Assembly (NCBI RefSeq): GCF_000025865.1
Contig: NC_014002.1
Location: 1,054,001 to 1,118,000 of the forward strand
Source of the DNA: Methanohalophilus mahii DSM 5219
GTDB lineage: Archaea; Halobacteriota; Methanosarcinia; Methanosarcinales; Methanosarcinaceae
DNA length: 64,000 nt
Reading direction: 5' to 3'
Shown piece after piece: positions 8,585 through 17,133 of the stretch (position 1 is its first letter; every line of letters starts with the position of its first letter). Under the pieces are notes generated by a model. The model saw only the letters and a list, made by a program, of their open reading frames with translations. It searched no databases and was not told the DNA's origin. The position numbers were made by a program, and so were the translations under genes.

Positions 8585-9343
8585 ATGGCAGACGAAATCG
8601 ATTATGATATTATTGGGAATGACATGCAGCTTGTAGAGATCGAACTTGACCCTTCCGAAAGTGTAAGGGCAGAGGCCGGAGCCATGATGTATATGGGTCA
8701 GGACATCAAAATGCAGACATCAACCGGGGGTGGACTTTTCAAGGGACTCAAGAGAATGGTTACCGGTGAGAGTTTCTTCATCACTTCCTTTACCAATGAG
8801 GGCGACGGCAAGGAAAGGGTCGCATTTGGTGCACCTTACCCGGGCAAGATCATTCCTATAGACCTGACAGAAGTGGGTGGAAGTTTCCTGTGCCAGAAAG
8901 ATGCTTTCCTTTGTGCTGCCAAAGGTATAGAGGTGGGTATTGCATTTTCCAAGAAAATCGGTGCCGGCCTATTTGGAGGAGAAGGTTTCATCCTCCAGCG
9001 ACTTGAAGGGGACGGTTTGGCTTTTGTGCATGCCGGTGGAACGATAATCAAAAAAGAACTGGATGCAGGAGAGACCATGCGTGTGGATACCGGCTGTCTT
9101 GTGGCTTTTTCTGAATCTGTGAACTATGACATAAAATTGATAGGCGGATTTAGGAATGCATTGTTTGGAGGAGAAGGAGTGGTCCTTGCTACAGTATCAG
9201 GCCCCGGTACGGTGTACCTGCAGAGCCTGCCATTTTCCAGGCTGGCTGACAGGATTGCAGCTGCAACGGGTCTTGGCCCAGAGAGAAACAGGGGCGAAGG
9301 CGGCGGTTTGAGCGGCATTCTCGGCGGCGATAAGAAATTCTAA
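8585..9343 (+). CDS. TIGR00266 / AIM24-family protein
   Basis: 252-residue protein of the TIGR00266 (AIM24-like) family, a beta-rich fold of unknown biochemical role found in archaea, bacteria and mitochondria. The family's glycine-rich pattern is visible: SVRAEAGAMMYMGQDI near residue 30, GLFGGEGFILQRLEGDG in the middle and FGGEGVVLATVSGPGTVYLQ near the end. GGAG lies 10 nt before the ATG, and an AT-rich TATA candidate (ATAAATTTAAA) occurs just after the upstream IS remnant. The next gene starts 10 nt after its stop, so they are likely co-transcribed. Confidence 0.85.
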   Translation: MADEIDYDIIGNDMQLVEIELDPSESVRAEAGAMMYMGQDIKMQTSTGGGLFKGLKRMVTGESFFITSFTNEGDGKERVAFGAPYPGKIIPIDLTEVGGSFLCQKDAFLCAAKGIEVGIAFSKKIGAGLFGGEGFILQRLEGDGLAFVHAGGTIIKKELDAGETMRVDTGCLVAFSESVNYDIKLIGGFRNALFGGEGVVLATVSGPGTVYLQSLPFSRLADRIAAATGLGPERNRGEGGGLSGILGGDKKF

Positions 9344-9352
9344 GGAGTAACA

Positions 9353-10003
9353 ATGATGCGCATACTTGCAATGTCCGATGCACACGGAAATTATACACGC
9401 ATCCCTGCCATACTTGAGAGGGCAGGGGATGTGGATCTGATACTGGTTGCAGGAGATATTACCAACTTCGGGCCGGATGAGCAGGCCCTGGAGATGATGG
9501 GGATGTTTGACAAAACAACCCTGGCCATTCCGGGCAATTGCGACCTGCAGAGTATCTGCAATCTTCTGGATGAGTCAAAGGCCATAAATCTCCACGGCCG
9601 TTTGTGGACCATGGGAAATGTGGCTTTCATAGGGATGGGCGGATCCAACCCCACACCCTTCAAAACTCCCTATGAAATCGAGGAAGAGGAAATTGCAGCA
9701 ACCCTGGACAAACTGGCTGCTGAAGGAAGACAGAAGGGCGATTACCTGGTGCTGCTGTCCCATTCACCCCCTTACTGCACGCTGGATCGCATCGAAGCCG
9801 GCAATGTGGGCTGTAAGGCCGTAGCCGATATGCTGGGCAAGGTGGACCTGATCGTCTGTGGCCATATCCATGAGGATAAAGGGGTCATGGAAGTGGAAGG
9901 TACAACTGTCGTGAACACGGGTATGGCTTCGGAAGGATCGGCCGCTCTTATTGATCTGGATGAGAAGTCAGGCAAACTGGATATCGAGATGCTGCAGGTC
10001 TGA
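9353..10003 (+). CDS. Calcineurin-like metallophosphoesterase
   Basis: 216-residue metallophosphoesterase of the YfcE/MJ0936 type. All five metal-binding blocks are present in order: DAHGN (about residue 8), AGDITNFG, PGNCD, LSHSPP and CGHIHEDKG. Relatives hydrolyse phosphodiester model substrates; the physiological substrate is not known. GGAG precedes a double ATG at 9353/9356, and the second ATG could equally be the start. It lies 10 nt downstream of the AIM24-family gene and is convergent with the RNase Z-like gene. Confidence 0.87.
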   Translation: MMRILAMSDAHGNYTRIPAILERAGDVDLILVAGDITNFGPDEQALEMMGMFDKTTLAIPGNCDLQSICNLLDESKAINLHGRLWTMGNVAFIGMGGSNPTPFKTPYEIEEEEIAATLDKLAAEGRQKGDYLVLLSHSPPYCTLDRIEAGNVGCKAVADMLGKVDLIVCGHIHEDKGVMEVEGTTVVNTGMASEGSAALIDLDEKSGKLDIEMLQV

Positions 10004-10005
10004 TC

Positions 10006-10758
10006 TCAGGGGTCGATTTCCAGCAGGTCCGAGGCGATATGCACCTCACCTTTGAACCGGCTGCGCAGATATTCCAGTGCTTCCTGTTCACGGCCCTGCA
10101 TTTGCGGGTAAAGATGGGTCAGGTAGAGTTTGCCGACATCAAGCTTGTCGAGATAGGGCTCCAGCATTTCCGGTGTTGTGTGGCAGTCAACATCAAACCC
10201 CAGGGGAAACGAACATTCATGGATGAGAACATCGGCCCCCTGTGCCAGTTCCATGAGGGAGTCGCAGGGCTGGGTATCCCCGGCATATACCATTATTTTC
10301 CCTCCATCCTCGAGCCTGTAACCCAGGGAGGGTACACTGTGCACTCCTGCAGCACAGCTGAGCCGACAATCACTACCGTCAAGTGTAATTTGCCGGCCGG
10401 GTGTAAGTTCGGTGACACAGAGGTCAAACCTGCCCTGTAAATAGGGATACAGCCCGATCAGGCCGTCCAGCCAGTCCCTGGTACCATGTGGCCCGTAGAT
10501 GACGCAATCGCTTTTCTCGCACAACCAGCGGCTCTTGAGCAGGGGCAGGACATCGGCCACATGGTCCAGGTGGAGATGGGTCAGGATGATTGCATCAACA
10601 TCCCGGGGATCACGCCCGCTTTCAAAGAGGCGTTGTAGCACACCGGCCCCGCAGTCAAATAGTAATAAACGGCCGTTCTCGGTCTCAACCGCAATCCCGG
10701 ACTGCACCCTGCCGGGCCAGGGGATTGCCACACCGCTACCAAGGAATTGTATTTTCAT
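10006..10758 (-). CDS. RNase Z-like metallo-beta-lactamase hydrolase
   Basis: MBL-fold hydrolase of about 250 residues, close to RNase Z / ElaC in general layout. It has the N-terminal FLGSGVAIPWPG, the metal motif THLHLDHVADV, then YAGDT, IHECSF and the late histidine in YLTHLYPQ. RNase Z trims tRNA 3' trailers, but short MBL proteins of this class may also act on cyclic nucleotides or phosphonates, so the tRNA role is only possible. The ATG at 10756-10758 matches family N-termini (MKIQFLGSG); an in-frame ATG three codons earlier is an alternative. It converges with the phosphoesterase, 2 nt between stops. Confidence 0.75.
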   Translation of the reverse strand: MKIQFLGSGVAIPWPGRVQSGIAVETENGRLLLFDCGAGVLQRLFESGRDPRDVDAIILTHLHLDHVADVLPLLKSRWLCEKSDCVIYGPHGTRDWLDGLIGLYPYLQGRFDLCVTELTPGRQITLDGSDCRLSCAAGVHSVPSLGYRLEDGGKIMVYAGDTQPCDSLMELAQGADVLIHECSFPLGFDVDCHTTPEMLEPYLDKLDVGKLYLTHLYPQMQGREQEALEYLRSRFKGEVHIASDLLEIDP

Positions 10759-10868
10759 GCTTACCATAATAAGGTTTAAGTAACTTAACTCTAATTATGG
10801 ATTCCGAATGGCTTTATAAAGCTCATTCATTCAACCACCGGCAAAGGCTAATTCTAAAACATCTTCCT

Positions 10869-10953
10869 GCGAGGGTTGCCCAGCCCGGTCAAAGGCGCCG
10901 GACTTAAGATCCGGTTTCGAAGGAATTCGAGGGTTCGAATCCCTCCCCTCGCA
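10869..10953 (+). tRNA. tRNA-Leu (anticodon UAA)
   Basis: Class II tRNA. The acceptor stem GCGAGGG (10869-10875) pairs with CCCTCGC (10946-10952), with discriminator A at 10953. The anticodon stem CCGGA/TCCGG encloses CTTAAGA, giving anticodon TAA. A long variable arm follows, then T-stem GAGGG/CCCTC with loop TTCGAAT. CCA is not encoded. A TATA box (TTTATAAAG, 10813-10821) lies upstream and a T-run follows. Accessory genes begin directly after it, and a degraded copy of its 3' half is at about 13.7 kb. Confidence 0.95.
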
Positions 10954-11052
10954 TCGCTTTTTTGGGATATAGGTAACTCTATTTTTTTTGTACGCAAAAA
11001 TTTTAACCAGATGCCATTCAAATTTATTCTCGAAGTTTGTCTGAAATATGCA

Positions 11053-12135
11053 TTAATGAAATTTCAAATCAAGTTGTTCTAACCTTCTAGACCAACTTTT
11101 TTCATGCCTCTCTTTTTTCCATTTTTTTGTCTGCTCTGTATCAACAAAAACACCCGGTATATTATCAATCCAAGAAGGGTTACACAGATTGAAAATATAT
11201 TCTTTTACAGTGTTTTCAAACTTAGGCATAAAATTGGGTAATATTTCGGACTCAATAATTTCTTCTTTCATTTCATCAGATATCTTTTTGAAATTGATAT
11301 TTGTCATGATTTGAGCTTCAGGAAGCATTTTGTAATTTATGGTTTCTTTTACATCAAATAAGCATAAAATTCCATACCTTGCAAAGTAGAACCCAACTTG
11401 TTCAATTGTTGCTCCATCTATTTTTTCTTCGCCAATTCCACCGAGTCTACCGAGAATGTAGTAAGCCATAATCTGATTGAACATATCTTTTGTAATCGAT
11501 AAATTTCGGCTCGTTTTTATATCAATTATTTTGTTGTCGATAACAATATCTGCTTCAGCACCACCAAGGAGTTTAGATGCATCATTAAATCTAGGACTTA
11601 ACAAACAGTGTGATTCAGCTTTAAATTGATTAAAATCAACAGCATTTATTAAATTATTTAAGTCTTGGATATCTTTAGGATCAATTTTTAAAAATGGATT
11701 TTTTTTATACCTATTCGCTGAATGATAGTATTCATCTAAATGTGCAAGTAAAATAGAACTTATCAACAAATCGGATGTAAGAATACCAGTATCTAAAAAT
11801 TCCTAATATACTTTTACTGCAAAATTGAAATTATTTTTTGCCTTTTCATAGATTTCATCTGAAACAGCATTATAGATATGTAATTCACTATTGTTTCTTT
11901 GAATTTCCATTATATTAAGAGATTCTTTTGCAATGCAATTTTCAAGAATGGAATTTTTGTTGTGATACATTAAATGCGCTTTCAGTAAATAATCAAATGC
12001 CGTACCAAGTAAACAATGTTTAGAAGATATAACTGGTGCTCTGATGTCGCCTACTAATTTTCTTTTTGGTTTTTCAAAGGCATTTGAGAATAAAATTTTT
12101 GCATTTTTTTGTTTTAAAAACGGTGTTAATCCCAT
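11053..12135 (-). CDS. RecB/Cas4-like PD-(D/E)xK nuclease with in-frame TAG (possible pyrrolysine codon)
   Basis: Read as one frame, this is 360 residues with a single TAG at codon 111 (11803-11805). Without read-through it would be two pieces: 110 residues (11803-12135), and a second piece whose first in-frame start is only a TTG at 11767-11769. The part after the TAG holds the nuclease core: GGAEADIVID, then IIDIKTSRN (the D-x-K motif), and the RecB-family Q-x3-Y motif in NQIMAYYILG. No other stop interrupts the 361 codons. The start ATG lacks a ribosome binding site, and a TATA-like stretch about 25 nt upstream suggests a leaderless mRNA. The gene is AT-rich and lies just after the tRNA-Leu, consistent with acquired DNA. 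A nonsense-mutated pseudogene is the main alternative. Confidence 0.6.
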
Positions 12136-12235
12136 ATGTAATAAAAAGTGTAGAATAAATATATAATTATTCCAAACGTATATTTCATATCAACAATTTT
12201 CATAGTTTCTAATAATTTTTCTCACATTCCTTGCC

Positions 12236-12508
12236 TTAAAATTCAACTCTCCTTCCTTTGCTCTTTTTCTTCAAATAAGCCAACGCACTCCTATGTTTAA
12301 TTCCAATCATTCTTGCCTCTTCAGGAGTCAAACCAAGAATGTATTGTCTGACTTCTTCCTCATCAATGAACTTTTGAGGCTTTACAACATCCAGCTCCTG
12401 TTCATCAATATCATTAGCCTCTTTGCCAATATACACAAACCCATCAATATCAATATGCTTCCTCTCAAGAGCTCCAATATCACCCTCAAACTTATGCTCC
12501 GGATAGTT
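12236..12508 (-). pseudogene. C-terminal fragment of an unrecognised protein
   Basis: An open frame from about 12508 down to the stop at 12236. The first in-frame start is a GTG at 12434-12436, giving 66 residues. Upstream of that GTG the frame still reads like protein (LENYPEHKFEGDIGALERKH) until a TAA, with no start codon, so this looks like the tail of a longer gene. The last 35 residues (TPEEARMIGIKHRSALAYLK) resemble a small helix-turn-helix. I do not recognise the parent family. Confidence 0.4.
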
Positions 12509-12641
12509 CTCTAAGGATAATTTGTATTACATGAAACAGAATGCTAAAATTGATAAGCCATTTACTCTAATACTAATATTAAGGAAAAGCTGGAGATGTA
12601 GGAATAATGATAATGACAGGTACAAAAGGAGACACACAGGA

Positions 12642-13127
12642 ATGAACGGAATTAACCTTAATGTCATACCATGTGAAACAAATTTAAAAACCGATATTAA
12701 GGACAATGTTAATCCCTGTCCAGTTTGTAACGTTTCAGGTAGTTTTGTAAAAAATATTACTGTAAGACATATGATATATGATGACCTGTTAGAAAATATA
12801 GGTAATTTTGACTATTATTTATGTATGAATGAAGATTGCAAGATTTCTTATTATAACAATGATTTCAGAGTTAAATTCGAAAAAAGTGATGTAAAAGTAC
12901 CAATATGGTTTAAAAAAGGTGCAAACTCGAAATATGCCTGTTATTGTAGTAAAGTAACAGAAGAACAAGTTATAAACGCTGTGATTAATGATAAGGCAAC
13001 TAATATGAAAGAAGTTTTAGAAATCACAGGAGCAATGACTAATCCAAATTGCCAGATAAATAATCCTTCAGGCAAATGTTGCCATCATACAATACAGGGA
13101 ATTATAGATAGAGCATTAATTGATTAA
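12642..13127 (+). CDS. CopZ-like zinc/[2Fe-2S] protein
   Basis: 161 residues. The N-terminal half has four cysteines in the zf-CopZ arrangement (C26-x2-C29 and C61-x4-C66). The C-terminal half has a BFD-like [2Fe-2S] pattern (C100, C102, C137, C146-C147 within CYCSKVTEEQV and KCCHHT). This resembles Archaeoglobus CopZ-N, an Fe-S/zinc copper chaperone, but no heavy-metal-associated copper-binding domain follows. A longer frame begins at 12522, but GGAGA stands 11 nt before the ATG at 12642, so I use that start. Partners are unknown; the neighbours are accessory genes. Confidence 0.72.
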   Translation: MNGINLNVIPCETNLKTDIKDNVNPCPVCNVSGSFVKNITVRHMIYDDLLENIGNFDYYLCMNEDCKISYYNNDFRVKFEKSDVKVPIWFKKGANSKYACYCSKVTEEQVINAVINDKATNMKEVLEITGAMTNPNCQINNPSGKCCHHTIQGIIDRALID

Positions 13128-13191
13128 TATAATTTAAAATATTTCATTGGTGACATGTTTTCCACAGGAAGTCGAAAGGAGGATAAAGTAA

Positions 13192-13569
13192 ATGAGCGGC
13201 GATGTAGTTCATTATGAACATAGTCATTTTGATTACGATTGGCTAAATGACAGTATGTACATTTATCCTCGGGACCGCAAATACAAATCCTCATTGATGT
13301 TAGATGACATCATCCTTGACGTGGACGAAAATAACAAGTTTGTCGGGATTGAGATACTTGATGCATCCAGGAAATTCAATATTAGTAAATATGAGATGCG
13401 TGAACCTGTTGAACTAAATGTAAATTTTGAAGTGGAAGACAGTAAACTTACTCTCAATCTGAAAATGACTTTTGTAAAAAGGAATCATCCCGTTGCAAAG
13501 ACCGTTTCCGTTACAGGTAACAACGAGATGAATTTGTCCCCGGGGTCAACCACCCTGGCACTGGCATAA
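13192..13569 (+). CDS. DUF2283 domain protein
   Basis: 125 residues. The first 65 form a DUF2283 domain (YDWLNDSMYIYP, then LDDIILDVDENNKFVGIEIL), a small beta-rich module of unknown function common in accessory DNA. The remainder is a beta-rich tail with no recognised motif. An AAGGAGG ribosome binding site lies 9 nt before the ATG. It follows the CopZ-like gene by 64 nt and is the last gene before the tRNA-Leu-derived repeat, so it is probably part of the inserted segment. Confidence 0.72.
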   Translation: MSGDVVHYEHSHFDYDWLNDSMYIYPRDRKYKSSLMLDDIILDVDENNKFVGIEILDASRKFNISKYEMREPVELNVNFEVEDSKLTLNLKMTFVKRNHPVAKTVSVTGNNEMNLSPGSTTLALA

Positions 13570-13674
13570 TTTTTACTTAAATTTCACTTAGTGTTTCGGT
13601 CAAAAATATAGCACCTGAGAAACCCGAACTGCTGAATCCACCCGACCCAACTTTGCCTTTTATTTTTCTCACTT

Positions 13675-13772
13675 CACTTAAGATCTGTTTTGGAAGGATT
13701 TCGAGGGTTCGGATACCTCACTAGCATCGCACTAATCACTTGGAATATAGTTATCTTCGATCTTTTGTACGA
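13675..13772 (+). repeat. Degenerate copy of tRNA-Leu 3' half plus flank (attachment-site-like)
   Basis: Starting with ACTTAAGAT from the anticodon loop, this stretch follows tRNA-Leu(UAA) through its variable arm and T-arm (GGAAGGATTTCGAGGGTTCG against GAAGGAATTCGAGGGTTCG). It continues into the downstream flank: GCATCGC and, 30 nt later, TTTTGTACG, both also found after the real tRNA at 10951-10994. The acceptor and T-stems are broken by substitutions, so it is not a working tRNA. It is best read as an old attachment-site duplication or a decayed tRNA copy bracketing 10.95-13.67 kb. Confidence 0.65.
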
Positions 13773-14152
13773 TAGTTTATTTTACATACCATTATGAAGG
13801 AAATCAAAAATAAAGTTACTTGCAATACAAAAAAATGAACAGGATTAGCAAAAAAGAACTGAATAAATAAGTGTGCGATGTCTTATGACATTGAACTTCT
13901 TTCTTTTATTCTTTTTATTTAGAATTTTTTCTTTTTTACGATAGCAACCTCTATGACTGAATAAAACAATCAGTATTGCAAAAATAAACTGGCATCTCCA
14001 CAAGTCTATCTAGATAAAATTTAATCAATTTGGTTAAATTTATAAATGTAGGGTTTCTATTCTATCGAAGTTATCAATAACAAATGCATACCCATTTAAT
14101 CCATCTATGCCTGGGTAAGTACAAAAACGTTAGATTAATGGAGATATACTAA
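13773..14152. other. Intergenic leader of the type I restriction operon
   Basis: AT-rich, with no convincing gene on either strand. It contains the hsdM promoter candidate and nothing else that I can support. Confidence 0.5.
14039..14047 (+). promoter_or_regulatory. TATA box for the hsd operon
   Basis: TTTATAAAT, within a palindromic AT-rich stretch (AATTTAATCAATTTGGTTAAATT). It lies about 110 nt before the first hsdM ATG and predicts a leader of roughly 85 nt. It is the best TATA candidate in the leader; inference from sequence only. Confidence 0.4.
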
Positions 14153-15637
14153 ATGGGAAAGATTTCTCTTTCAGAGTTGGAACAATATTTGTGGGATGCG
14201 GCTAATATTTTAAGAGGACCTGTGGATGCCTCTGATTTCAAGGCGTACATCTTCCCTTTACTGTTCTTTAAAAGGATCTCAGATGTTTATGATGAAGAAT
14301 ATCGTCAAGCTCTGGATGAGTCCGGCGGGGATGAAGAATATGCATCATTCCCTGAATTGCATGATTATATAATTCCTGAAGGGGCACACTGGAATGACGT
14401 TAAGGATACATCTACCAATGTTGGACAGGCACTCCAACATGCGTTCCGGGAGATTGAGAAAGCGAACCAGGATAAATTATACGAGATATTCGGAGATGTC
14501 AATTGGGGTAACAAGGAACGATTATCCGATGAACTTCTCAATGACCTGATAAACCATTTTTCGAGTAAGAATCTTTCCAAATCATATGTCGAACCTGACA
14601 TGCTGGGCCAGGCTTATGAATACTTAATTAAAAAATTTGCAGATCTGACCAATCGCAAAGCTGGAGAATTCTATACCCCAAGAACAGTTGTGCATTTAAT
14701 GGGCAATATTCTCAAACCACAGGAAAAGGAATCCATATATGATCCTGCATGTGGTTCCGGTGGTATGTTACTGGAAGCGGTCCACTATGTAAATAGTAGT
14801 GGTGGAGATGAGAGGACCCTGAAACTTTATGGACAGGAAAAGAATCTCACGACTTCATCCATTGCAAGAATAAATCTGTTTTTACATGGAATTCAGGATT
14901 TTCAAATTATCAGGGGTGATACGCTAAGAAATCCTTCATTCCATGAAGGCGACCAACTTTCCCAGTTTGATATAGTTATTGCCAATCCACCGTTTTCTCT
15001 GAAAAATTGGGGACAAGAGCACTGGTCTCATGATCCTTTTGGCAGGAATATCGCAGGAACCCCGCCCAAAAGTAATGGGGATTATGCCTGGGTGCAGCAC
15101 ATGATTTCTTCTATGGCCCCGGTTACCGGAAGAATGGCAATTGTACTTCCTCATGGTGCTTTGTTCAGAGGGGCAGCGGAAGGTAAAATCAGGAAAAAAC
15201 TGATTGAAAACGATATGCTTGAAGCAGTGATTGGTCTTGGTCCGAATCTGTTTTATGGTACAGGAATTAGTGCATGCATTCTTGTTTTCAGGGCCAGAAA
15301 AGATGAATCAAGGAAAAACAAGGTCCTTTTTATCGATGCTTCGGAGCAATTCCAGAAGGGACGCAACCAGAATTTCTTCCTTCAGGAACATGCTGATAAT
15401 GTCCTTGACTGGTATGAGAAATATGAGGATGTTGAGGATATCAGTAAACTGGTAGATATTAAGGAGATTGAGGAAAACGAATTTAATCTTAACATTTCCC
15501 GCTATGTCAGGAAAAAACTTGTTGTCGAGGAAATTGACCTGGAAGAAACTTTCCAGGAACTGAATCAGGCCTATGATGAATTCCTTGAATCTGAAGAAAA
15601 AATGAAATCATTACTGAAAGAGGTGGGTGTATTATGA
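14153..15637 (+). CDS. hsdM: Type I restriction-modification methyltransferase subunit HsdM (copy 1)
   Basis: N6-adenine methyltransferase subunit, 494 residues, normal for HsdM. An N-terminal helical HsdM domain precedes the methylase core. The SAM motif DPACGSGG starts at residue 197 and the catalytic NPPF is at 278-281. With HsdS it methylates the recognition site, and with HsdR it forms the restriction complex. GGAGAT precedes the ATG. The stop overlaps the start of a second hsdM (ATGA), so the four hsd genes are translationally coupled. Confidence 0.95.
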   Translation: MGKISLSELEQYLWDAANILRGPVDASDFKAYIFPLLFFKRISDVYDEEYRQALDESGGDEEYASFPELHDYIIPEGAHWNDVKDTSTNVGQALQHAFREIEKANQDKLYEIFGDVNWGNKERLSDELLNDLINHFSSKNLSKSYVEPDMLGQAYEYLIKKFADLTNRKAGEFYTPRTVVHLMGNILKPQEKESIYDPACGSGGMLLEAVHYVNSSGGDERTLKLYGQEKNLTTSSIARINLFLHGIQDFQIIRGDTLRNPSFHEGDQLSQFDIVIANPPFSLKNWGQEHWSHDPFGRNIAGTPPKSNGDYAWVQHMISSMAPVTGRMAIVLPHGALFRGAAEGKIRKKLIENDMLEAVIGLGPNLFYGTGISACILVFRARKDESRKNKVLFIDASEQFQKGRNQNFFLQEHADNVLDWYEKYEDVEDISKLVDIKEIEENEFNLNISRYVRKKLVVEEIDLEETFQELNQAYDEFLESEEKMKSLLKEVGVL

Positions 15638-17133
15638 GTGAACCAATTTCCCAGCAGCAATTGGAACAGTATCTCTGGGGTGCAGCAACACTGCTTCGGG
15701 GTGTCATTGATCCCGGAGAATATAAGAGTATAATATTCCCACTGATGTTTTTCAAACGGATTTCGGATGTGTATGATGAGGAATACCAGCAGGCCCTTGA
15801 AGAGTCCGGCGGAGATCAGGAGTATGCTGAGTTTGCAGAGAACCACAGGTTCCAGGTTCCAGCCGGTGCTCACTGGAACGATGTCAGGAATGTTTCCATA
15901 AATGTGGGACAGGCGATCAAAACTGCAATGGATGATATTGAGAAAGCCAATCCTGACAAACTTACTGGTATTTTCGGAGATGCGAACTGGACCAATAAGA
16001 ACAGACTCAGTGATAATATCCTGATTGACCTTATTGAACATTTCTCAACCGTCAACCTTTCTATTACAAATGTACCACAGGACGAATTTGGTAGCGGTTA
16101 TGAATATCTGATTAAGAAATTCGCCGATGATAGTGGTCATACAGCGGCTGAATTCTACACCAACCGAACAGTTGTAAGACTGATGAGTTTAATTGTGGAT
16201 CCCAAATCCGGTGAAAGCATTTATGATCCCACATGTGGTTCCGGAGGAATGTTGCTCAATGCGGCTCTGCTTGCCAAAGAAAAGGGGCAGGAATATCGAA
16301 ATATCAAATTATACGGTCAGGAAATCAATATCATAACTTCTGCTATTGCAAGAATGAATATGTTCCTGCATGGGTTCGAAGATTTCTATGTCATAAGGGG
16401 TGATACTTTATCAAATCCTGCTTTTGTGGAAGATGACCGGGTTAAAAAATTTGATATCGTAATTGCCAATCCTCCCTACTCAATAAAGAAATGGAATAGG
16501 GATGGCTGGATACACGATTCATGGAACAGGAATACCTATGGCACACCTCCACAGGGTTGTGCTGATTATGCATTTTTCCAACACATCATTGCATCCATGA
16601 AAGAAGATACTGGCAGATGTGCGATACTATATCCTCATGGAGTATTGGAAAGAAATAATGAAAAGAAAATGAGAAAAGAAATTATAGAAAATGACCTTAT
16701 TGAATGTGTCATCGGGCTTGGAAAAAATCTGTTTTATAATTCATCTATGAAGTCCTGCATCGTAATTTGTAACAAAAACAAGCCAGAAAATCGAAAAAAT
16801 AAAATTTTGTTTATCGATGCAAAAGATGAAATCTCCATTAACACGACACAGGCAAAATTGGAAAGTGAACATATTGATAAGATCCATGCTGCGTATTCGG
16901 ATTTTAAATCGATAGAAAAATTTGCAAATGCAGTGGACATAGAAGAAATTCGAGACAAAGATTACAATTTAAACATACGTATGTATGTGGACAATAACCC
17001 TTACATTGATAGAGTTCTTTTGGATACTCCTTTAGAACAATATGTTGACGATTGGATGAAAAATAGTGAAAAAGTAAAACAATCTACGGATGAATTAAAA
17101 GTGGCCTTGAAGGAGGTCATAGACAATGGATGA
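15634..17133 (+). CDS. hsdM: Type I restriction-modification methyltransferase subunit HsdM (copy 2)
   Basis: 499 residues, clearly paralogous to the preceding gene: long identical runs such as FFKRISDVYDEEY and FDIVIANPP, with many differences elsewhere. The SAM motif DPTCGSGG starts at residue 198 and NPPY is at 279-282, so it should be catalytically competent. It starts in a 4-nt overlap with copy 1 and overlaps hsdS by 8 nt. Standard type I loci have one hsdM, with two copies of its product per complex. Two different subunits could form a mixed M1M2S enzyme, or one could be specialised. Confidence 0.93.
   Translation: MSEPISQQQLEQYLWGAATLLRGVIDPGEYKSIIFPLMFFKRISDVYDEEYQQALEESGGDQEYAEFAENHRFQVPAGAHWNDVRNVSINVGQAIKTAMDDIEKANPDKLTGIFGDANWTNKNRLSDNILIDLIEHFSTVNLSITNVPQDEFGSGYEYLIKKFADDSGHTAAEFYTNRTVVRLMSLIVDPKSGESIYDPTCGSGGMLLNAALLAKEKGQEYRNIKLYGQEINIITSAIARMNMFLHGFEDFYVIRGDTLSNPAFVEDDRVKKFDIVIANPPYSIKKWNRDGWIHDSWNRNTYGTPPQGCADYAFFQHIIASMKEDTGRCAILYPHGVLERNNEKKMRKEIIENDLIECVIGLGKNLFYNSSMKSCIVICNKNKPENRKNKILFIDAKDEISINTTQAKLESEHIDKIHAAYSDFKSIEKFANAVDIEEIRDKDYNLNIRMYVDNNPYIDRVLLDTPLEQYVDDWMKNSEKVKQSTDELKVALKEVIDNG

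Noticed and set aside
11053-11769. Treating the C-terminal nuclease half as an independent gene
   Set aside because: Its only start would be a TTG without a ribosome binding site, and the frame is open through the TAG to a better start.
13675-13735. A second working tRNA-Leu gene
   Set aside because: Only the 3' half is recognisable and the T-stem and acceptor pairing are broken.
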